The notes below the pieces were generated by a model that searched no databases, was not told the DNA's origin, and worked only from the letters and a program-made list of their open reading frames with translations. A stretch of DNA of 64,000 nt from Paralithodes platypus (lineage: Eukaryota; Arthropoda; Malacostraca; Decapoda; Lithodidae): positions 642,912 to 706,911 of the forward strand of contig CM064503.1 of assembly GCA_032716605.1 (NCBI GenBank), read 5' to 3'. Positions 21,140-29,470 of the stretch are shown here, piece after piece (positions within the stretch are counted from its first letter, which is position 1; each line of letters begins with the position of its first letter). The position numbers and the translations under genes were made by a program.

Positions 21140-21295
21140 GCCCTTCACCAAACACCAGTTAATTTTACACGCGATTCGCGTACATAATAACTTCAAGTTT
21201 CCTAAATTTATATACGCGATTCGCGTGCAAATTGGGGAATGGTCCAAACCACTTACAGTATATACACGATCGCGTGTAATCTGTCTGAGGGGGTT
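21140..21295. other. Repeated ACGCGATTCGCGT palindromes
   Basis: ACACGCGATTCGCGTAC at about 21168-21184, TACGCGATTCGCGTGCA at about 21212-21228 and TACACGATCGCGTGTAA at about 21264-21280 are three self-complementary motifs spaced 44-52 bp apart. They could be protein-binding sites or a young tandem repeat. Confidence 0.45.
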
Positions 21296-21299
21296 AAGA

Positions 21300-21452
21300 C
21301 TTCATAACTGTCTTCGTGGTGCAATGCATAAGTGTGTTGATTTTCGGTGTGAGCGTCCTGGGTTTGAATCCCCGGACTGCCACATGTGTTTGTTAATTTC
21401 ATTAATCGAGTTTAGGAGTAAAGTTGGTCAGTGGAGAGAACATAATAATTAC
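21300..21452 (+). mobile_element. tRNA-related SINE I, complete
   Basis: AACTGTCTTCGTGGTGCAAT, then GGTTTGAATCCCCGGACTGC (box B region), the body AATTTCATTAATCGAGTTTA, GGAGTAAAGTTGGTCAGTGG and tail AACATAATAATT. Confidence 0.8.
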
Positions 21453-21462
21453 TTATACATAC

Positions 21463-21872
21463 TCTGGCGATGGGCTGGTCTATCAGAGTGAGACCTGAGC
21501 GATCTCTGCCATACCCATAGCTTACTCGGACTGTTCCTTTTACTTATATATTTTCTAAATCTCAAGTGACGGCGTCTCTTCCGTGGATTGACCTCCCAAT
21601 CTACCAAGATTGGAAGCTAAAGCGTCACATTATTCCTTTGCCCCTCAACTTTCTCTTCATAATTGCTGAGGGGCACAGGGCCCTGGGTGGGGCTTTGGTT
21701 TCCCGGGCGTTTACGCACCCTCTCAGCTCCCCGCCATGGAGTGGCTTCGGTCACCCAGGCTTTATTGTGGTCGGCAGGGAGGGTTCTGTGGGGGCGCTCG
21801 TTTATGGCCTTGGCCTTACTCGGGGCCTTGGGGCTGTTCGGCCAGGCAGCTTGGGGAACAACAACAACAACA
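21463..21872 (+). mobile_element. CAA-tailed short element (SINE-C), 5'-truncated, with 12-bp target duplication
   Basis: Flanked by ACTTATACATAC at 21451-21462 and again at 21873-21884. It starts near GATGGGCTGGTCTATCAGAG and ends GGGGCTGTTCGGCCAGGCAG, CTTGGGGAACAACAACAAC. The target duplication and the CAA tail show it moved by retroposition. The last 80 bp are homologous to the end of LINE family C. The open frames across it do not match any known protein. Confidence 0.88.
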
Positions 21873-21889
21873 ACTTATACATACACAAG

Positions 21890-22015
21890 TTTTAAGACGG
21901 AGTGCTCCACATGAAGCGCGGTGCGGTTTGGTCTCACGTCGTAATTGCGGCGGTCCAGGCAACCCTGTTAAGAGCTGCCTCACTTGTTAGGTTCTTTGAT
22001 TTAAGATAAGACCGC
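21890..22015 (-). mobile_element. RTE-like LINE (family B), 3'-end fragment
   Basis: TTTTAAGACGGAGTGCTCCA, GGCGGTCCAGGCAACCCTGT, TAAGAGCTGCCTCACTTGTT matches 59404-59520 on the same strand. Only the last about 40 codons and the 3' end are left, and no frame is intact. Confidence 0.75.
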
Positions 22016-22109
22016 AGTCAATAAGATACAATAGACTAAATCAATAAAAGCTGTATATTATCATCAGTGTTTCTTTACCAAAATATTTACCCTTTCTCTA
22101 CTGGCGAAA

Positions 22110-22206
22110 TATTTTTAATTGCTGGAGGCTCTTTTAAAACTGAATAAAATCATCTAATAGTAGCCAGAATAAAGTTAACAGGACATCGCCGGTACAGAAG
22201 GGTTTA
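22110..22206. mobile_element. C-family MITE, right half
   Basis: AACTGAATAAAATCATCTAA, TAGTAGCCAGAATAAAG, GGACATCGCCGGTACAG and a closing GGGTTTAA. Confidence 0.65.
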
Positions 22207-22282
22207 AGGGAATCATCCTCACTAAATGGTTAATTTTCAGACTCATTATAGGCCAAATAACATAATTAAATGTGACACGAGA

Positions 22283-22546
22283 TTAACCCATTTAGTACCA
22301 GCGACGTCCTTTTCATAAAATTCTGGCAACTATTAGACGATTGTAATCAGCTTAGGAAGGATGAATTAAAATTTAAAACTTGCAAACTAAACAAACCAAA
22401 ATTGGGACAAGGACAATATAAAGTCAAATTAAATTAAGATAGTAGGTGGCGTTTGTATTGTCATAAGTCCTTCCTCAGCTGAATACAATCATCTAATAGT
22501 TGCCAGAATATCATGTAAAGTACGTCACTGGTACTGCATGGGTTAA
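22283..22546. mobile_element. C-family TTAA MITE, copy with an inserted family M fragment
   Basis: Ends TTAACCCATTTAGTACCAGC and GTCACTGGTACTGCATGGGTTAA. Inside, 22365-22438 (AAAACTTGCAAACTAAAC, AAATTGGGACAAGGACAATA) matches 41340-41395, so a family M/V fragment interrupts it. Confidence 0.75.
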
Positions 22547-22663
22547 TAGAATGTGAAAATAATACCATGTATAATAATACAGGATAAATGTAGTGTTTTG
22601 AGTAGTATAAGTAGTAAAAGTACGGTAGTAGTACTCGTGTTGGTAGTACTGTAGAAGTATTAG

Positions 22664-22668
22664 TAGTG

Positions 22669-22722
<54 letters not shown>
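22664..22722. repeat. (TAG)n microsatellite
   Basis: About 18 TAG/AGT triplets in a row with looser AGT-rich sequence on both sides (22605-22760). Confidence 0.95.
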
Positions 22723-22723
<1 letters not shown>

Positions 22724-23163
22724 CAGTATTAAAAGTAATAGCAGTAGTAGTACTATAGTCTATTTGTTTTCCAGCTGATGATAAATTGAATCGGTCAATA
22801 TTTACGAGCCAGCCGCACCACAGCTGTGATCTTATTTATAATGGTACTTTTGGGTTTCCAAGTATTTTATGCTTCATTGCTATGTAATTTTTATCCACCG
22901 GAATTTTTTTCTTTTTCTTGGCTTTATTTTTTTGGTAAAAATGTACCTATGGTCCCGTTAAAATATCCTCAAGTAACCTATTAAAAACTGTTCAGGGGAC
23001 TGGTTAGAACTTGTAGGATGTTTAATTGAAGGTCGGAAATCAGTATTTACTGAGAAATAAAAGTCTTAAAATGCGCTATGTTTTACGGGAGGGTCTGTAC
23101 GCCGCCACATACGCGCGGCCCCGCCCACTGCCCATAATGTACAACTATTATATTAGATTAGAT

Positions 23164-23298
23164 TAACCTAACCTAACCTAACCTAACCTAACCTAACCTA
23201 ACCTAACCTAACCTAACCTAACCTAACCTAACCTAACCTAACCTAACCTAACCTAACCTAACCTAACCTAACCTAACCTAACCTAACCTAACCTAACC
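23164..23298. repeat. Interstitial telomeric repeat (TTAGG)n, about 27 units
   Basis: A perfect AACCT run on this strand, that is TTAGG on the other, the canonical arthropod telomere unit. It is bordered by ATTAGATTAGATT on the left and ACCCTACCCTAATATAATA, then an ATAAC run, on the right. The run shows no internal substitutions. Confidence 0.97.
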
Positions 23299-23526
23299 CT
23301 ACCCTAATATAATATAACATAACATAACATAACATTACCTGGGAAAGAGAGGGCAGGGACCCTGGGTGACCCATAGCGCATTTTAAGACTGTTATTTCTC
23401 AGTAAATACTGGTTTCCGACATTCAATTAAACATCCTAAAGTTCTAACCAGTCCCCTGAACAGTTTTTAATAGGTTACTTGAGGATATTTTAACGGGCCT
23501 ATAGGTAAACATTTATAAAAAATAAT

Positions 23527-24092
23527 TTTTAGCATTAACCTAACCAAAAACCTTACCTAACCTAACCTAATAGCCCCCAAATACATTTAGGTTAGGTTAG
23601 GTTTGTTTTTTTGGGGATGGATGTAGTTACCGGGTGTACCACTACGGACATACAACATAAATCATCTATAAATACTTATAATAAAATAAATACTTATAAA
23701 TTTATAATACTAGGTTATGTTAGGTTAGGTTGTTTGGTTAGGGTAATGTATTTTTGTATCCAAAGGCAGTCAAAATAGACGGGAACATGATGGTGAGCGT
23801 CTGCGTAGTGTAAACAAGACGGGCGGTACACCCCGGTAACTACATTCTTGCCGTTTTTTGGTTAGGTTAAGCGGCTCGCTTGGTGTAGTGACTAGCGTCT
23901 CGGACTTCCACCCAGAAGGCCCGGGTTCGCGCCCACGCTCGGCGCATTAAAGATTTTTTCACAAGCACTGAGTCGTTACCATCCCTCATGAGCAAAGGGA
24001 TGGGGTAGTAGTACAGGACCCCAATGGAAATACGCCTAATCGTCCTTATTGAGCTATCCTTAGCTAGCTTAGCATGCGCTAGCTTTAAGAAC

Positions 24093-24130
<38 letters not shown>

Positions 24131-24143
24131 GGTTAATGCCAAA
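23527..24143. mobile_element. Nested inverted-repeat element with degraded TTAGG motifs
   Basis: Begins AGCATTAACCTAACCAAAAA and ends TTTTTTGGTTAGGTTAA ... TGCC, which are complementary once the SINE is removed. Flanking AAAAAATAA on both sides may be the target duplication. Further in, GTAGTTACCGGGTGTACC (23621-23640) pairs with GGTACACCCCGGTAACTAC (23826-23842). Several short TTAGG runs lie between. It is inserted in the right arm of the larger element. Confidence 0.6.
23871..24130 (+). mobile_element. tRNA-derived SINE III with (TTA)n tail
   Basis: The head has box A-like TTGGTGTAGTGACTAGCG and box B-like GGGTTCGCGCCC at tRNA spacing; then a body (CACTGAGTCGTTACCATCCC, GGGATGGGGTAGTAGTACAG, GGACCCC) and a tail of about 11 ATT/TTA triplets. 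The 9-bp duplication TTAGGTTAA lies at 23862-23870 and 24128-24136. It looks like a complete SINE. Confidence 0.82.
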
Positions 24144-24309
24144 AAAATAAAAATAAATAAATAGCCTAAAACCAAGAAAAAATCAAAATTCCGGTGGATA
24201 AAAATTATATAGCAATGAAGCATAAAATGATAGGAACCCAAAACTACCATTAGAAATGAGATCCCAGCTGTGGTGCGGCTCGTAAATATTGATCATTGAA
24301 TCCCTTAGT

Positions 24310-24475
24310 AGCTGATTTATTGATACTTAATGGAAAAATATGAAACTGATATGGCTGTGTGTCGTTTTACTGCTAAGTTTTCATAATTAACAACATATTT
24401 CGCTACAAAATCTACCTTATAGCTGAGTAACCAAGATAATAACATGACAATTTAACCTCAGCCGGGAACAAATAG
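24310..24475. repeat. Dispersed repeat R, part
   Basis: GCTGATTTATTGATACTTAA, AAAATATGAAACTGATATGG, AAAATCTACCTTATAGCTGA. It matches 16505-16645; the telomeric element at 22793-24294 is inserted in this repeat. Confidence 0.75.
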
Positions 24476-24960
24476 ACTTTAGTAGTAATAGTATTGGACA
24501 TCTAAAGTCGGTATCACACGAGCGCTTTTTCCCTCAACACTGGTCTGGCAGCTTATGAGGTCAACATTTAAATTAAATTATGTGGGCGGGTGCCCAACCC
24601 CGAAAGGGCGGGTGCCCAACCCCGAAAGGGGTTGAAATAGGGGAGCTATCCCCCCGCCAAAGGCGGCTTTCTAGGGCCTTTCCTAGCTGTTGCTGAGAGG
24701 ATTGGGTTCTAGTCATGTGGTGATGGGCTGGTCTATCAGAGTGAGAACTGAGCGATCTCTGCCATACCCATAGCTTCTGACTGTGCCTTTTACTTGTATA
24801 TTTTCTAGATCTCAAGTGCCGGCGTCTTTTCCGTGGATTGACCTCCCAATCTACCAAGATTGGAAGCCAAAGCGTCACATTTTTCCTTTGCCCCTCAACT
24901 TTCTCTTCATAATTGCTGAGGGGCACAGGGCCTTGGGTGGGGCTTTGGCTTTCCGGGTGT

Positions 24961-26545
24961 TTTTTTTTTTCCCCCATGTGATTGAGGGAGGCAAAAGGCA
25001 TAGCTGCCTATAGCGAGTGCCTCCCCCATAGTTGAAAGAGTGACAGGGCCAAAATCAAGGGACGTTCGAGCCAAAATGCCTGGACACACGGAGTTTGAAG
25101 CAATTTAAGTCATAGGAAGAGGGAAAGACTGATTCTGGGAGAGAGTTCCAGAGCTCAGATGTTGAGTAGAAGAAAGTTTGAGAGTAACGTTTCACTCTTG
25201 GGTTGGAGAGTTGCACAGAGTAGGGGTGGGATTGAGTTGCAAGACGGGTACCACGTGCCCTACGTAAAGGAGGTGGTATGCACTGGGATAGCTCTGAGGA
25301 ACACTGATTATTATAGTAGCGATAGAATAGCGAGAGAGATGCAACATTGCGGCGGAGAGAGAGAGATTGCAGAGAGTTGGTGAGTGGACGGGAGTTAATG
25401 ATACGAAAGGCCTTCCTTTCAACTTTGTCTAGGAGAGCGGTGTGAGAGGAACCTCCCCACACATGTGAACAATACTCAATACAAGGGTGCACTATGCCCC
25501 TGTACAGAGCAAGAAGCTGTGCAGGGGAAAAGAACCCCCTAAGGCGGTTGAGCACACCCAGCTTCTGGGAGGCTGCCTTAGCAAGACTGGTAATATGGTC
25601 CTTCCAAATGAGAGCAGAAGAAAAAGAGACACCAAGAATATTGAGAGAAGATGAAGGGTTGATTTTTGTATTGTTGAAGAATAAGGGATAGTCCGCTGGG
25701 AGATCCTGACGGGTAGATAGATGGAGAAATTGGGTTTTGGAAGCATTAAAGTTAACAAGGTTTTCTCTGCCCCAATTGGAAATAGTATTTAGATCAGAAT
25801 TTAAGAGTTCTATGGCTTCATTACGTTTGTCGTTGAGGGATTGCTGGCTGGGGCGTTCTGAAAAACTAATGGAGTAGTGTAAGGTTGAGTCGTCTGCGTA
25901 TGAATGGATGGGAATTAAGGTACAGTTAAGGAGATCATTTATAAAAATTAGAAAGAGAATAGGAGATAGGACAGAGCCCTGAGGAACACCGGAGTTTATA
26001 GGGTGAGGAAGTGAACAATGGCCGTCCACAACCGCAGCTATGGAACGGCCGGAAAGGAAATTAGAGACAAAGGCACAGATGGAGGGATAGAAACCGAAGG
26101 AGGGTAGTTTAGAAATTAAAGATTTATGCCAGACTCTATCGAAGGCTTTCGATATGTCTAGTGCAATAGAAAAAGTCTCACCGAAGTCCCGAAAGGAGGA
26201 TGACCAAGAGTTAGTAAGATATGAAAGAAGATCACCAGTAGAGCGACCCTTAAGGAAGCCATACTGGCGATCTGAGAGCAGATTATGAGAAGAGAAATGC
26301 TTAAGAAATTTGGAAGCAAGAATAGTTTCAAAAACTTTAGAAAGACAAGAGATAAGAGCAATTGGACGATAGTTGGAGGGTTGAGAGCGGTCACCCTTCT
26401 TTGGGACAGGTTGAATGTGAGCAAACTTCCAGCATGAAGGGAAGACGTTAGAGGATAGACAGAGACGAAAGAGTTTGCCTAGGCAGGGAGTCAGCACGGA
26501 AGCACAGTTTTTGAGAACAACAGGAGGAACACCGTCCGGACCGTA
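24961..26545 (-). mobile_element. Poly-A-tailed LINE (family D), 5'-truncated
   Basis: On the minus strand the element starts inside the polymerase gene (TACGGTCCGGACGGTGTTCC), runs to the end of the gene at 25055, has a 3' untranslated region of about 90 bp (GAACGTCCCTTGATTTTGGC, CCTGTCACTCTTTCAACTAT, GAGGCACTCGCTATAGGCAG, CTCCCTCAATCACATGGGGG) and finishes with about 13 A. It sits inside a SINE-C copy. Confidence 0.88.
25055..26545 (-). CDS. Family D LINE reverse transcriptase, N-terminally truncated but open
   Basis: The frame is open from the truncation point: YGPDGVPPVVLKNCAS, then LPVPKKGDRSQPSNYRPIAL-type fingers (HIQPVPKKGDRSQPSNYRPI), YGFLKGRSTGDLLSYL, ALDISKAFDRVWHKSL, SGVPQGSVLSPILFLIFIND, and the catalytic box SYADDSTL. 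The thumb region has LNILGVSFSSALIWKDHI, ALYRGIVHPCIEYCSHVWGG, KAFRIINSRPL and ELWNSLPESVFPSSYDL. There are about 497 codons without a stop. The family resembles CR1/Jockey-type elements of arthropods. All polymerase motifs are intact, but the endonuclease is missing, so it cannot be autonomous. Confidence 0.9.
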   Translation of the reverse strand, partial: YGPDGVPPVVLKNCASVLTPCLGKLFRLCLSSNVFPSCWKFAHIQPVPKKGDRSQPSNYRPIALISCLSKVFETILASKFLKHFSSHNLLSDRQYGFLKGRSTGDLLSYLTNSWSSSFRDFGETFSIALDISKAFDRVWHKSLISKLPSFGFYPSICAFVSNFLSGRSIAAVVDGHCSLPHPINSGVPQGSVLSPILFLIFINDLLNCTLIPIHSYADDSTLHYSISFSERPSQQSLNDKRNEAIELLNSDLNTISNWGRENLVNFNASKTQFLHLSTRQDLPADYPLFFNNTKINPSSSLNILGVSFSSALIWKDHITSLAKAASQKLGVLNRLRGFFSPAQLLALYRGIVHPCIEYCSHVWGGSSHTALLDKVERKAFRIINSRPLTNSLQSLSLRRNVASLSLFYRYYNNQCSSELSQCIPPPLRRARGTRLATQSHPYSVQLSNPRVKRYSQTFFYSTSELWNSLPESVFPSSYDLNCFKLRVSRHFGSNVP

Positions 26546-26956
26546 CGCCTTTCCTCACCCTCCTCAGCTCCCCGCCATGGAGTGGCTTCGGTCACCCAGG
26601 TTTATTGTGGTCGGCAGGGAGGGTTGTGTGGGGGGGCACTCGGTTATGGCCTTGGCCTTGCTCGGGGCCTTGGGGCTGTTCGGCCAGGCAGCTTGGGCAA
26701 CAACAACAACAACATCATTTCAATTATTTTTGCTACCTAAATTCATCTATCATCGGTCTAGTTTACGATACCAGTGCAAAATATTCCTGAAATGTTGCCA
26801 GAAAAATGTTGAATATCGAATGTTGACTATAAAAGCTCTGGTGTGATACCAGCTTTATTGATGATGTAGTAAAGGCCTCGCAAACTGTTGAGTGGGGGTA
26901 GCGGGAGAGAGGGTTAATAATGCAGTACATCGTCGTCATCATCTGGTTCATCGACG

Positions 26957-27173
26957 TTAAGCCGGTATCACAAGAGACCTTTTATAGTCAACATTCAATG
27001 ATCAAAATTTTTCTGGCAACATTTCTGGAATATTTTGCACTGGTATCGTGAACTAGACTGATGGTAGATGAATTAGGGTAACTGAAATATTATAAATGTT
27101 GACCTCATAAGCTGCCAGACCAGTGTTAAGGATAAATGTTGAGTGAAAAAGCACTCGTGTGATACCGGCTTAA
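26957..27173. mobile_element. E-family TTAA MITE, complete copy
   Basis: TTAAGCCGGTATCACAAGAG at the left and CTCGTGTGATACCGGCTTAA at the right. It is 217 bp, and the interior has CATTCAATGATCAAAATTTT, GCACTGGTATCGTGAACTAG and TTGACCTCATAAGCTGCCAG. Its right TTAA is also the left TTAA of the next element. Confidence 0.88.
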
Positions 27174-27404
27174 CCCTCTCCGAAATATGATGCGATTTTG
27201 AGCCTATTAGGGATACTTTAAAGCCTTTTTTACCATCAGGGGTATTTAGAAACCTTTAGTTTAGTTACTTCAACCTCTGCAGTTGTCTTTGAGCTAGCTG
27301 TGGGCAGAAAACTAATTTTGGAGAGGTAATTATAAGAGTGAGAGAACTCTATTTCTTATTCCTAATCTGGTAACCTCTGCGTCATATGTACGTGAAAGGG
27401 TTAA
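27170..27404. mobile_element. D-MITE (TTAA), copy 1
   Basis: Left end TTAACCCTCTCCGAAATATG, right end CATATGTACGTGAAAGGGTTAA. Interior landmarks are GGATACTTTAAAGCC, ATCAGGGGTATTTAGAAACC, CTTCAACCTCTGCAGTTGTC and TTGGAGAGGTAATTATAAGA. Other copies: 33604-33836, 36467-36690, 38425-38651, 40752-40987 and 43606-44259. Confidence 0.88.
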
Positions 27405-27677
27405 CCCTTAAAAAGGTAAGTCACTAGCGGTCACTAACGACGTCCACACTGGTCAAAGGTCAGGCCAACACTGACGATTTTATTCAGTTTACAAAAGGCC
27501 CCCATAGCAATGTTTAGGCTTCGAACTATCTCACTCAACCCTTTTCACTACCACATATCCTTCTTAAACTGCAAAAAAACTTCTAAATATAGCTAGATTA
27601 GACGATTTTGTTCAGTTTGCAAAGGGCCTCCAGCAATGAACAGGCTTCGAACTATCTCACTTAACCCTTTCTACTAC

Positions 27678-28903
27678 TCTACTACTCTACCCGTCCTATC
27701 GCCCGCACTCTTCAATCTGTACATGCACGATATAACTACACCCAATACTCCCCAAATAAACTTAGCCTCCTATGCAGATGACATAACACTCACATGCACA
27801 CACCATGACCCAAGAAGAGCAACAGATCTCCTTCAACCCTATCTCAACACACTACATGGCTGGTGCACTACAAACAGACTTAATCTAGCCCCAGCCAAAT
27901 CCACCGCAACCCTGCTCACAAGCTGGACAGGTGAACACGAATACATCCCTCAACTCACCATAAACAACACACCCCTAACACATACACACACACCCAAAAT
28001 CCTAGGAGTAACATATGATACTCATATGACATTCAAACAGCACACCACAAACATTAAAAAGAAACTGACACCCAGACTTAACGCCCTCAGGTCACTTGCT
28101 CACACAAAATTTGGACACAACAAAGAAACTACCACCACAGTATATAAACAATACATAAGATCAGTAATGGAATACGCAAGCCCAGCCTGGGCTTCTAACC
28201 TAGCTGAAACACATCATAAGACCTTACAGACTATTCAAAACAAAGCCCTGAAGATCATTACAGGCTGCACAGCTACTGCACCCACAGATCATCTACATCA
28301 AGAAACCAAAATCCTCAAAGTCAAAGACCATCTGGACATGAGAGGCACTCAATTCCTGGCAGCAGCCTCCACGAACCAAGACCACCCACTAAACTACATG
28401 GCAACACACCCACAGACACCAAGAAATATCAAAACAACACCCAGCACACGGTATCACACACAATTATTGTCCTCTCTCCCTCCCTGCCCACCCCGAACCA
28501 ACTTCCAGAAGCACATCCATACTCATATCTCTCGCCAATCCATCCACTCACTCACAGACAACACGCAGCTGCATGCACGACCTCCCGAAATCCATCCTTC
28601 CGAATCCTCCCTCCCTCGCGAGGACAGAGTCCACCTGGCCAGGCTGAGATGTGGACACCATCCAGCTCTCCTGAGCTATCAGAAGAGACTGGATGACTCC
28701 GTTGTCGACGCCTGCCCGGGATGTAACACAGCACCCCATACCATTAAACACATCATCGAAGACTGCATTTCACACAACCACTTACGCCAACAACACAACC
28801 TACACTCAATGAGAGCTCTGTGGGAAAGCCTGATCGTGGCCATGGCCTTCCTCAGGGACTCGGGGCTGTTCGGCCAGGCAGCTTAGGGAACAACAACAAC
28901 AAC
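27678..28903 (+). mobile_element. CAA-tailed LINE (family C), 5'-truncated, 15-bp target duplication
   Basis: AACCCTTTCTACTAC occurs at 27663-27677 and again at 28904-28918, exactly flanking the element. The 3' end is GGCAGCTTAGGGAACAACAA with a CAA tail. Target duplication without mismatch and a fully open frame indicate a recent event. Confidence 0.95.
27690..28886 (+). CDS. Family C LINE reverse transcriptase, N-terminally truncated
   Basis: Begins within the polymerase at VLSPALFNLYMHDI, then the catalytic box SYADDITL, LNTLHGWCTTNRLNLAPAKS, PKILGVTYDTHMTFKQHT, YIRSVMEYASPAWASNLAE and IQNKALKIITGCTATAPT. The C-terminal part has DRVHLARLRCGHHPALLS and a zinc-binding pattern CPGC-x7-HxxxHxxxDC, then FLRDSGLFGQAA and TAG. 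It is about 400 codons without interruption. Fingers, most of the palm and the endonuclease are missing. The C-terminal C2HC knuckle is usual in the Jockey/I group. The fragment at 18203-18892 differs at only a few residues. Confidence 0.9.
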   Translation, partial: PVLSPALFNLYMHDITTPNTPQINLASYADDITLTCTHHDPRRATDLLQPYLNTLHGWCTTNRLNLAPAKSTATLLTSWTGEHEYIPQLTINNTPLTHTHTPKILGVTYDTHMTFKQHTTNIKKKLTPRLNALRSLAHTKFGHNKETTTTVYKQYIRSVMEYASPAWASNLAETHHKTLQTIQNKALKIITGCTATAPTDHLHQETKILKVKDHLDMRGTQFLAAASTNQDHPLNYMATHPQTPRNIKTTPSTRYHTQLLSSLPPCPPRTNFQKHIHTHISRQSIHSLTDNTQLHARPPEIHPSESSLPREDRVHLARLRCGHHPALLSYQKRLDDSVVDACPGCNTAPHTIKHIIEDCISHNHLRQQHNLHSMRALWESLIVAMAFLRDSGLFGQAA

Positions 28904-29055
28904 AACCCTTTCTACTACCACAGATCCTTCTTAAACTGCACAAAATCGTCTAAATATAGCTAGATTATACGATTTTATTCAGTTTAAAAAGAGCCTCCAG
29001 CAATGAACAGGGTTCGTACTATCTCACGTAACCTTTTTACTACCACAGATCCTTC

Positions 29056-29270
29056 TTAACCTTTTGAGTACCAGCGACGTGTGTTCTATTTTATTCTAGC
29101 TATATTTAGACGATATTATGCAGCTTAGGAAAGATCTGTGGTAGTTAAAAGGGTTGGTTGAGATAGTTTGAAGCCTTATTATTACTAGAGGTCCTTCCTA
29201 ACCTGAATGTAATCTTCTAATCATTACTAGAATATAATTAAAAAGACTGCGACGGTACAGTTAGGGTTAA
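29056..29270. mobile_element. C-family TTAA MITE, copy 4
   Basis: TTAACCTTTTGAGTACCAGC at the left, GCGACGGTACAGTTAGGGTTAA at the right. Inner arms are as at 8940. Its left TTAA is shared with the block before it, and its right TTAA begins a G-family-like end (TTAAGGGGGTAGTGCTTGG). Confidence 0.85.
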
Positions 29271-29329
29271 GGGGGTAGTGCTTGGTAAGCTTGAACAAAG
29301 AGACTGAACAAAGAGAGAGAGAGTATCTT

Positions 29330-29470
29330 GTCGGGGAGGTGGGGTGGGGTGATTTTAAAAAGCGCTCGCTAAATCTCATATCCTGTTGGGCGGGGAGGGG
29401 GGTGGAGGCGGGGTGTGGGGAGGAGCTCGACCAATGAAAGAGCGCCACGTCATCACCCATCAGCAGCTCA
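29330..29470 (+). promoter_or_regulatory. Promoter-like GC-rich block
   Basis: Within 140 bp: GGGCGGGGAGGGGGG (GC-box type, 29388-29405), GACCAATGAAAG (CCAAT box, 29429-29440) and CCACGTCATCACC (CRE/E-box-like, 29445-29457). It is followed by CGGGCCAG and a strong splice donor GTGAGG at 29497. The block is far more GC-rich than its surroundings. Use as a promoter is inferred from motif composition only. Confidence 0.4.

Larger units (their letters stand above)
22785..24303. mobile_element. Inverted-repeat transposon carrying telomeric repeats, 8-bp target duplication
   Basis: Flanked by ATTGAATC at 22785-22792 and 24295-24302. The outer ends (GGTCAATATTTACGAGCC and its complement) begin arms that pair for about 290 bp: 22793-23085 against 23370-23513 plus 24134-24294. 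The centre holds the (AACCT)n array. The right arm is broken by a second element and by a SINE. An 8-bp duplication fits the hAT superfamily, but the terminal motif is not diagnostic. No transposase is encoded. Confidence 0.75.
24577..26714 (+). mobile_element. CAA-tailed short element (SINE-C), long copy, split by a LINE
   Basis: Starts GGGCGGGTGCCCAACCCC (this 5' piece is present twice), continues GTTGAAATAGGGGAGCTATC, GGATTGGGTTCTAGTCATGT, GATGGGCTGGTCTATCAGAG and CACAGGGCCTTGGGTGGGGC to about 24960, and resumes at 26546 with TCACCCTCCTCAGCTCCCCG up to CCAGGCAGCTTGGGCAACAA and a CAA tail. Confidence 0.85.
24503..26857. mobile_element. E-family MITE, split by nested insertions
   Basis: Outer ends AAAGTCGGTATCACACGAGC and GTGTGATACCAGCTTT match the complete copy at 26957-27173. 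The left part stops at about 24575 and the right part resumes at about 26716. Confidence 0.8.
27401..29059. repeat. TTAA-bounded block of three about 126-bp tandem units
   Basis: Units start at about 27476, 27601 and 28966, each with GATTTTATTCAG or GACGATTTTGTTCAG, GGCCTCCAGCAATGAACAGG, TTCGAACTATCTCAC, CTACCACAGATCCTTCTTAA and a TAGATTA end. The motifs AGACGATTTT and AAACTGCACAAAATCGTCTA are shared with C-family interiors. The second unit is split by a family C LINE. Confidence 0.75.

Noticed and set aside
23164..23298. True chromosome end
   Set aside because: Non-telomeric sequence continues for tens of kilobases on both sides, and the array sits inside an inverted-repeat element.
24573..25001. 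142-residue minus-strand protein with Arg/Lys-rich stretch
   Set aside because: It is the antisense frame of a SINE-C element and recurs with every copy of the element.
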